From Dicyema japonicum (lineage: Eukaryota > Dicyemida > Rhombozoa > Dicyemidae), in NCBI GenBank assembly GCA_011109175.1, contig RDEW01000009.1, positions 1,452,607-1,516,606 of the forward strand: a DNA stretch of 64,000 nt. Reading direction: 5' to 3'. Both the position numbers and the translations under genes were made by a program. Numbering within the stretch: the first letter of the stretch is position 1; each line of letters starts with the position of its first letter. This document shows positions 58,001 to 64,000 of the stretch, one piece after another. The notes beneath the pieces were generated by a model. It saw only the letters and a program-made list of their open reading frames with translations, searched no databases and had not been told where the DNA came from.

Positions 58001-58209
58001 TGGTTCAAATATTGAGCTTTATTGAAGATTATCGGGTTTTTGAGAAAGTCGGAGAGATCAAAGACTGGGTTTCCTCGCGATTGTTTTCAAATGATGAAAT
58101 TAAAATGATTAAATGTTGGCCAATTAATATTATTTCAGATATGTACATGTCTTCGAAAGTAAAGAAAATAGCATTCATTGAAGAAAAGCTAAATAAAGCA
58201 ATCAACTAA
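55064..58209 (+). CDS. Ankyrin-repeat protein, multi-exon, N-terminal part unknown
   Basis: C-terminal half: at least five ankyrin-type units, e.g. ITKELLIGGASVDVKDDNEN (56680), CLVELLKLGGDIDVTDKDG (57105), KTDLDGNTALHWNARRSEE, LLPFHLAALNGRVDVCQSFL (57405), TALHYSAALFGEGDVIRLLL, KHGADYTLQNVNGETPLAVA and AARILMDA (57800-57975). Clear introns: 23 bp after ARNNE, 23 bp in the codon after CAK, 21 bp (57692-57712), 25 bp before ALHYSA. Upstream exons (55064-56340) carry KLEDAYILWANSKLRQFEI, VHEFLWCFISFDIF, SNPYISTVYFFLVLDSVVKF and NVYSFYVKPENERLKFDK, joined by 20-25-bp introns; I recognise no domain there. The end KVKKIAFIEEKLNKAIN, TAA 58207, looks like a coiled tail. 55-56.3 kb could be a separate gene. 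Confidence 0.7.
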
Positions 58210-58489
58210 TACATATTTTATTTTATTTAATAAATAATATAAATTTTTGCTTTTAATAGGCATGCGCATTCTGGCTGAATCTAACGTCTGATGACTAGGG
58301 GTGATAAAGTTAATAAAGTTCTGTTTTTTCATTATTTTTAAACGTTCTTCCTATATATTTAAAAAAATTATAAAGTTAAAAAAATAAATTGTAAGGTTAA
58401 TTTTTTTAACTTTATTTTTTAGTTATTTCAACAAATTATTATTTTACTATTAAATAAATATTTAACAGCATGTAGTTTACACGTTTTTT
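58210..58489. other. AT-rich spacer, possible left end of a hAT-like element
   Basis: Contains TGATGACTAGGGGTGATAAA near 58290. TAGGGGTG is a hAT-like end, but no matching right end or duplication was found. Confidence 0.3.
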
Positions 58490-58998
58490 TGTATGCCACG
58501 TATTTCTAGGTCTCCTCTGACTAAAGCAACATTAATTGTTAACGAATTTCCAAGAGAATTTCAATTACATAATAACCATGAGTTATTTTGTAAACTATGC
58601 TTAACGACAGTGAAGTGCTCAAAAATTACTTTGTTTCCCTTCACAGGTCGTCCAAGAAACATAAATTTCCGTTGGATTTTTCGATGATATAGATAGATCG
58701 TTTGACAACATTAAACCAACAAAAATTAAATGAATCTGAAGTTGGAAACTGGGATTTGAAGGGGACTAAGGCTCTTCTGAAATGCGACATTCCGCTTAAC
58801 AAATTATCAATGCCTTTGTTTATTGATCTTTTCAAATGCAACCAAATTCCCCTTCCTTCGCAATCGCAAGCAAGGAACTGTGCCAAGTATATTACAAATG
58901 AATATATATCTTCGTTCAGGGGCATATTCAAGTATTTCATCAAATTTTATTTTCTAGAGAACAAAATTTTTGCGATAACGATGAAACTCAAATCCTAA
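58490..58998 (+). mobile_element. hAT/CGGBP1-like transposase remnant
   Basis: FQLHNNHELFCKLCLTTVKC is a zinc-finger start as in CGGBP1 and related hAT-derived proteins (FxxxxxxLFCKxCxxxV); DLKGTKALLKCDIPLNKLSM, QIPLPSQSQARNCAKYIT and a later KIFAITMKL match their FDLCxALLxANIPLNKL..IPxESxLRKxYV..KIWVSIDET. One or two frame changes. Dead fragment. Confidence 0.6.
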
Positions 58999-60539
58999 AC
59001 AAACGATATGTCGTGGTTTTGATGGGATCAATCAAACTGCCTAAAATTTCTTATTTGATCTCATTCAAGCCAATTGAGTCTGCACCTACAAAAAATATTA
59101 TAGTTTCTATTTCAAACGTGTTCTTTGCTTAGAAAAACTAAATAGCTACATTGTCAAAACCTCTCTCTATAAACTAACATTGATGTGCTTTAAGTCAGAA
59201 AATATCTTAAATTGATTTTATTTAAATCATACTCAAACACAGTCTATCGACTGAAATGGTAAGGAATAAAGACAATGGAGTTTAGAATCTAACAAATAAA
59301 TCATCTGGTCGAGTTTTTATCGTCGTTAGAATCCATGGCTGATTCTAGTCCTCCAACTGCTGTACCGACAACCAATTCCTTCCCCACATCCGAAAACAGA
59401 TCCTTCATTTTCACAAAATATGGTTGGATTCGTCTGAAGAACCTTGCGAAAGACCCATATCTCTTTTCTTCACGAATACCATAACTCTCAACCCTTGTCT
59501 TTAACATAATATATCAGTCTACCAAGTAATATACGCATATTATCAGTAATAATCGCATTTACTACAACTGGAATTAACTATCTTAAATACTAAATGGCGT
59601 CAATTGGCAGTAATTATAACATATGCTCTTATAATCACTAATTTATGATTATTATTTTATGAGTAGTCGATGGAAATAATATTGATATCTCGGTGTCATC
59701 AAAAATCCACTACCAAACAACTATTTGGGAGTTGTTTGTAAAGGAAAAAGGATATGCTGGTTACAATTGTTGTCAGTTTACTCTGAGAGCAGGTGACCTA
59801 AATACCTTTCTAACTACCACAAGGTCCTCTTCTTTTCCCCTTGGAAATTCTTCAATTTCTTCACCACACAAGATTCTTCAATTGATCTCTGAGAGTGTTT
59901 ACTTTGACATTTTTCTGTTAGCCAACTTATTATGAGGATAAGATCGACTTGCCGCTATTGGTGACTGTAAGACACAAAAACCCAGCTAACTACGTTCTCA
60001 ACTACCTGACAGCTGTGGGAATTATATTTCGTCTACTTTGCATGTTATAGCTGTTCTCAGTAACCCCAAACACATGTAAAGCTCAATTCTGCAAAAACAT
60101 CCCAATATCGGCAAATTTTATGCTAGTACTCCATTTATGGATTAACGCATACCATGGGATGTTTCGCATGGTTGCCTGAGTGAGACAATGTGTATCTCAA
60201 ACTTTCAATCTACGGTATTACACTATATTTCTAAAAATCTCGAATACTTGACAGTTACAGAGAAAATAATTAAAGTTAATGAAATTTAGAGAAAATAGTA
60301 GTTAAGTGATAATAATTATTCATCAACCGTATAATTTTTATAAGAAATGTTAACTTACCAATCTAATAATATTCACCATTCAACTGTTGTCATTTTTCTT
60401 GGTCTACAGTTGGTTGTATTTTCTGATATTAATAGCCCTTTCTTAAGGCGTAGTAATGTTTCCACTAATAAACTTCTTTTTAGGTAAGAGGCACACTTTC
60501 TTTTAAGAAGGAACAGTTGTGGTAGTTAATCATGGAAGG
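58999..60539. other. No gene assigned; some exon-like frames
   Basis: 59301-59507 (minus, 68 codons, RYGSFARFFRRIQPYFVKMK) and plus-strand frames 59693-59935 and 59930-60050 (KIDLPLLVTVRHKNPANYVL) have protein-like composition. They are not recognised and not joined to each other with confidence. Confidence 0.35.
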
Positions 60540-60650
60540 GGGTCAAGACACCACTTTTTTCTTTTTTGATTTTGTGCTAGTCCCTGTAGACAATCCGGTT
60601 CCCCAGTTGGATATCACTAATTACGGTGTCACTCGTGTTCAGTATGAATG
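60540..60650 (-). repeat. SINE remnant
   Basis: Plus-strand GTCCCTGTAGACAATCCGGT then TCCCCAG and GGTGTCACTCGTG correspond to the complement of the SINE body at 48171-48486. Confidence 0.55.
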
Positions 60651-60869
60651 GGAAACAGGGAATCGGGAATCATTTATTTCTTCACTTATGACACTGCACC
60701 ATTCAGGTGAAAATTCATTTATCAATCAAAGATATACCTGACTTGCAATTGAAGGCTTTCAGGAATTCATTTAATATAAATTTCTTTATCTGTAAAGGAC
60801 CTGTTAACAGCTGTACTTAAACTAAACGTTGTGACTTATATTTTTTTAATTTTATTTAACACCCAAGAC

Positions 60870-61172
60870 TCATGGAAGCTAAGATCCGTAGTCGTGGCTC
60901 CGGATTTCTTCGCGTCTGTGAAGAAGATGGAAATCCGCTTCGCCTGATCCTTCCCATGGCAAGAGAAAACCGATTGGATAAGAAATTCCCCTCCCCGATC
61001 GGATTCCTCTGCAAGACCGAGAGAAGGCTCTTCCGGAAAGTAGTGGGGACGATAGAAGATCACAGACGTCGAATGGCACAAGTGATTGTGAGGACTGGGA
61101 TCACCTAACTGTTTGACTCTTTTGTCTTTCTTTCTCGGTGTTCCCGGGGTTATTAAAATAAATAAATAAATA
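60870..61172 (+). mobile_element. Family B LINE, 5'-truncated 3' end, nested in another LINE
   Basis: An intact tail reading frame SRGSGFLRVCEEDGNPLRLI, KKFPSPIGFLCKTERRLFRK, RMAQVIVRTGIT, TAA at 61106, then CTCGGTGTTCCCGGGGTTAT and (TAAA)n. AACACCCAAGAC stands at 60858-60869 and 61173-61184, a 12-bp target duplication. The surrounding sequence is the 3' UTR of the minus-strand LINE that follows. Same subfamily as 28981-31335. Confidence 0.92.
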
Positions 61173-61184
61173 AACACCCAAGAC

Positions 61185-62219
61185 CACGGTAAAACCAAAA
61201 CTAACTATCACGTAATCCCGATGCGCTCCGCCAAAATCCTCATTCTTTCCCGGTGCTCCTCTCTCGTACCCACACAAGCTCGTACAGGGCGGCTGACTGT
61301 ATTTGCAGGGCCACCTTCCCGCATGCCGGAGTTTTGTTTAATGAGGGCCTCCAGAGTAGTCGGTCCGGTTCTGTGTTTCCCACAAGACCAACGCTCCGTC
61401 ATTCTGAAAGCCTTCTTCTGAACGTCCTCAATTTTCTTAGTGTTCGTCCATGATAATGAAGGTCCCCACGAAGCACACGCGTACGAGAAGCATGGCTCGA
61501 TGTATTGCTCGTAAATGTTCATCAAGACAGGGTGGGTACCTGTCTTCCATATTCCAGATAAACATTTTAATACATTGATCCTCTTCTCGCACTTCAGAAC
61601 AATGTTTGCCACGTGTGGTGACAAACATAAGTGTATATCCAGTGTCACGCCCAGGATCTTCTGACATTTGGTGAAGGGGATTTCAATGTTGTCCAATTTT
61701 AACTTGGCAGTCATCTTCCCCAACCTTTTGTCCGAAGTAAAAATAGACGTGACCGACTTTCTGGAATTTATCGTGAGTCGGTTCTTCATTACCCAGGCGT
61801 TGAGTCGGTCCAGGTTTATTTGTAATCTTTCTGTAGCATTTTTGATATCCCGATCACGCGAGGCCAAAACAATGTCGTCCGCATATGTGAGTAGAACATC
61901 GTTATTGGATTCCGATGTCGGGAGGTCTTCCAGGTATAAATTGAATAAGGCGGGGGATAAAGGAGATCCTTGGGGGACACCGTTTGGGAGAAGACGTGAG
62001 ACTGATTTCAGTCCTCCGAGGCATACACGTCCCCTTCGTCCACTTAAGAAATTTGTTATCCAAAGTTTAAGCTTTCCCGGGATCTCGGACTGGAAAATTT
62101 TCTTTGATAATATTTTTCTCGAAATAGAATCAAAGGCCTTGTTAATATCAATGGAACATAAGACTGTCTTCAAATGCCTTGGTTTGTTTGAAACATATAG
62201 GTTCTTTAATATAAGCTAG
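61185..62219 (-). mobile_element. Family B LINE, uninterrupted 321-codon RT frame
   Basis: Minus-strand ORF 62173-61208 without a lesion: TVLCSIDINKAFDSISRKIL, NFLSGRRGRVCLGG, GVPQGSPLSPALFNLYLEDL, VLLTYADDIVLASRDRD, KILGVTLDIHLCLSPHV, PCFSYACASWGPSLSW and C-terminus RMRILAERIGIT. 5' truncated at about 62219 in the first palm motif. Its last 3' bases (TTGGGTGTTAAATAAAATTA on the minus strand, 60841-60865) were displaced by the insertion at 60870-61172. Confidence 0.92.
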
Positions 62220-62349
62220 AGTCCATAATTCGACCATATTTATGAGAAGAATGAGACAGGAAGATTGATCTGTCAGGAAACAAGTAGATATTCGGTGAAG
62301 CACGTCGTCACCTCACTTTACCAGGGACTAACCACTTAGCTCACTGGTC

Positions 62350-62640
62350 AGCATATTTTATTTTATTGACATAGCACCGACACAGTAATCAAACTAGTTA
62401 GGCTATCCTAGTTACCCTTATCGCATTTTCCATTTTCTTCCTGTGTTCGTCGATGGCCCCCAACGCTTCCTTAGGATGTCTGCGAAGTAATAAAATGATG
62501 TGGGACTATTTTCCAATTGTGACATTAGTTTTTCTGGCTTTTAAAAGAACCCAAGGGATACGCAGCCATTATGTCCCATCGACGACTCTGACAGGAGAGT
62601 GTCAATGGTAGGGTTCATTCGAAGGCGTAAAAAGTTTATA
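62350..62640 (-). mobile_element. Family B LINE 3' end fragment
   Basis: Minus strand KEALGAIDEHRKKMENAIRV then TRIA and TAA, a 3' UTR and TGTCAATAAAATAAAAT tail near 62355. Only the last part of the protein remains. Confidence 0.65.
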
Positions 62641-62779
62641 CTTCTCGTGTAATGAAATGCTATCAAAATATGTTTTCAATTATTTTTGTACTTGACAATA
62701 TTCATACAGCATTTCTTTAAAAAATATTTATTATATTACATTCATATTTCTTTAGGTTCTCAGCATTTTCTGATGATTA

Positions 62780-64000
62780 ACCTGGGTCAGTTGCTGACAT
62801 ATCAAGGTTGGAGGGAGAGAAACCCCCCACACAAGTAGTATCCCGAGCAAGATATTTCCAACTTTCCCACGGAAAAAGAGTGGCCAATTTTTCATAAGTA
62901 CAATCCTATGAGCTCCAACTGTATAGGGAATCCGGTGGTTTCTAGAGGACGCAATGACCTCATTGATGCCTCTATGTCTTTAACTCTTTCCCGCGCTGCT
63001 CCTCTCCTGCACGAGAGGGCTTGAAGGGCATTAACGTCAATCAAAATAATACAGCTGATAGGATGGACCCTAGGCAACTGCCAGAGAAATCCTTTGGAAC
63101 AACCATTCGGTTTCCCGACGCTCATTACTAACTTTCGAAATCATTGACCCAAGTGATCTTAGATAAGAGACCGTGTAGGACCCGAAGACTCCACTCTTCT
63201 CGACAACAACGAGCTGTATATGGAATCTTGTGGAGAGGCTGTTGTATTTTTATCTTCAAATTCTCGAAAGTCCGAGCAGCCTCCCCAGCTTAAAACCAGG
63301 AACAAGTAAGTCTCGACAGGGAAAAGGTGTCCATCAAGCATTTCCCCTGAGAGAAGGGGAAGACAGTTACCCGTCTGGTCGCTTTCCATTTTCACGATTC
63401 AGGCCCACCGGTTCGAGAGACGACGGGAATTTAGCTGCCTCAAGAGAGCGCTTCACAACCCCGTTGATGGCTACATGCTTCGAGAACCGGCCTCTGATGA
63501 GACGGCAAGAGAACGGGTGAAGTACTTTGTAGTTTACAACAGATCCACAACGGCATGGATGAGGCTGGCAATGGTCGATCTCGAAACGGATAGATACCCC
63601 ATTCTGGATGGCGTCCTGTTCCAGAATGGAACTAATTGACCATGATGAAACGCGTTCAGCCTAGCATCGCTGTGAGGGGAAGAGGCTGCCAGAATGCAAG
63701 CCTTAGGGTGCAAGTCTTCCGTTTCCATAAGGGTCGAATGAGTATTTTTGTACAGAATGTTGGTCCAGTTCCTCAGTAGCTGTATATCAATAGGGGTTTC
63801 TCCAAAAGCCGCCGACCAGCTCTTCAACCCATTAGTAATTTTGTTTTCCAGAGCCGACTTGCAGAAATCTGGAAGAATGGTCCAGATGGGAAACGTGTTC
63901 CATGATAAAGAGGACATAAAGAGATGGTAAGGAAATGTCCACAACAGAAGTTAAGCCGATGTCCCCAATTCTGACGGGTAAGAAAGCTTGTTCAATCAAA
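62780..64000 (-). mobile_element. Family A reverse transcriptase, C-terminal half (decayed, runs off window)
   Basis: From the right edge: SWSAAFGETPIDIQLLRNWT, then HSDARLNAFHHGQLVPFWN with RTPSRMGYLSVS (63944-63534), the family's post-RT region; LSCRRGAARERVKD (about 62990) is the SCRRSAGRxPRH signature and TTGFPIQLELIG follows; LARDTTCVGG near 62840 is the WDxTC motif. Broken by several shifts. Same order as 3520-4400; with 1-1119 it shows the family's PHD-RT-C-terminal layout. Confidence 0.7.

Noticed and set aside
60532-60741. 69-codon frame with a Phe-rich start
   Set aside because: Overlaps a SINE remnant; no splice or family support.
61668-62219. 183-codon plus-strand frame
   Set aside because: Antisense of the family B reverse transcriptase.

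Overview
Animal nuclear DNA, AT-rich and packed with mobile elements. The strongest clue to its owner is intron size. Wherever a conserved protein can be followed across a splice (ribosomal protein S15, Arp1/centractin, F-actin capping protein alpha, gp210, aspartyl aminopeptidase, acetyl-CoA acetyltransferase, TAF1B, MYCBPAP, an ankyrin protein) the introns are GT..AG and mostly 21-27 bp. Introns this short across metazoan genes are a known trait of dicyemid mesozoans (parasites of cephalopod kidneys). I therefore infer a dicyemid such as Dicyema; the placement is inference and was not tested by a search.

Layout. 1-8.9 kb: decayed non-LTR retrotransposons, including a family with an N-terminal PHD finger. 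9-13.7 kb: a housekeeping cluster (RPS15, a thiolase, DNPEP). 14-18.5 kb: LINE scraps, a possible structured RNA and a non-autonomous hAT element with a perfect 8-bp target duplication. 18.6-25.7 kb: CAPZA followed by a complete but compact gp210 nucleoporin gene. 26-34.7 kb: an RTE/BovB-like LINE, Jockey/CR1-type LINEs and hAT remnants. 35-38.2 kb: an eroded aquaglyceroporin, a segment repeated in inverted form near 42.6 kb, and a young Tc1-like transposon with ~101-bp inverted repeats. 38.6-40.2 kb: a divergent TAF1B/Rrn7-like Pol I factor. 40.3-45.4 kb: an almost intact LINE, a tRNA-derived SINE and a hAT transposon sitting inside another LINE. 45.6-53.5 kb: MYCBPAP, a SINE with a 12-bp target duplication, LINE scraps, a LAMP-like membrane protein and Arp1. 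55-58.2 kb: an ankyrin-repeat gene. 58.5-64 kb: a hAT-like remnant, nested LINEs and the second large copy of the PHD-family reverse transcriptase.

The genes are unrelated housekeeping or cell-structure genes (translation, lipid/ketone metabolism, peptide turnover, actin capping, dynactin, nuclear pore, Pol I transcription, axoneme/sperm-type protein). They do not form one pathway or operon. Mobile elements fill most of the space between them, often nested, and several insertions can be dated relative to each other by their target duplications. I found no evidence for a new defence, toxin or regulatory system. The most notable points are the intron economy, the PHD-RT family, the BovB-like LINE and the cleanly delimited transposons.
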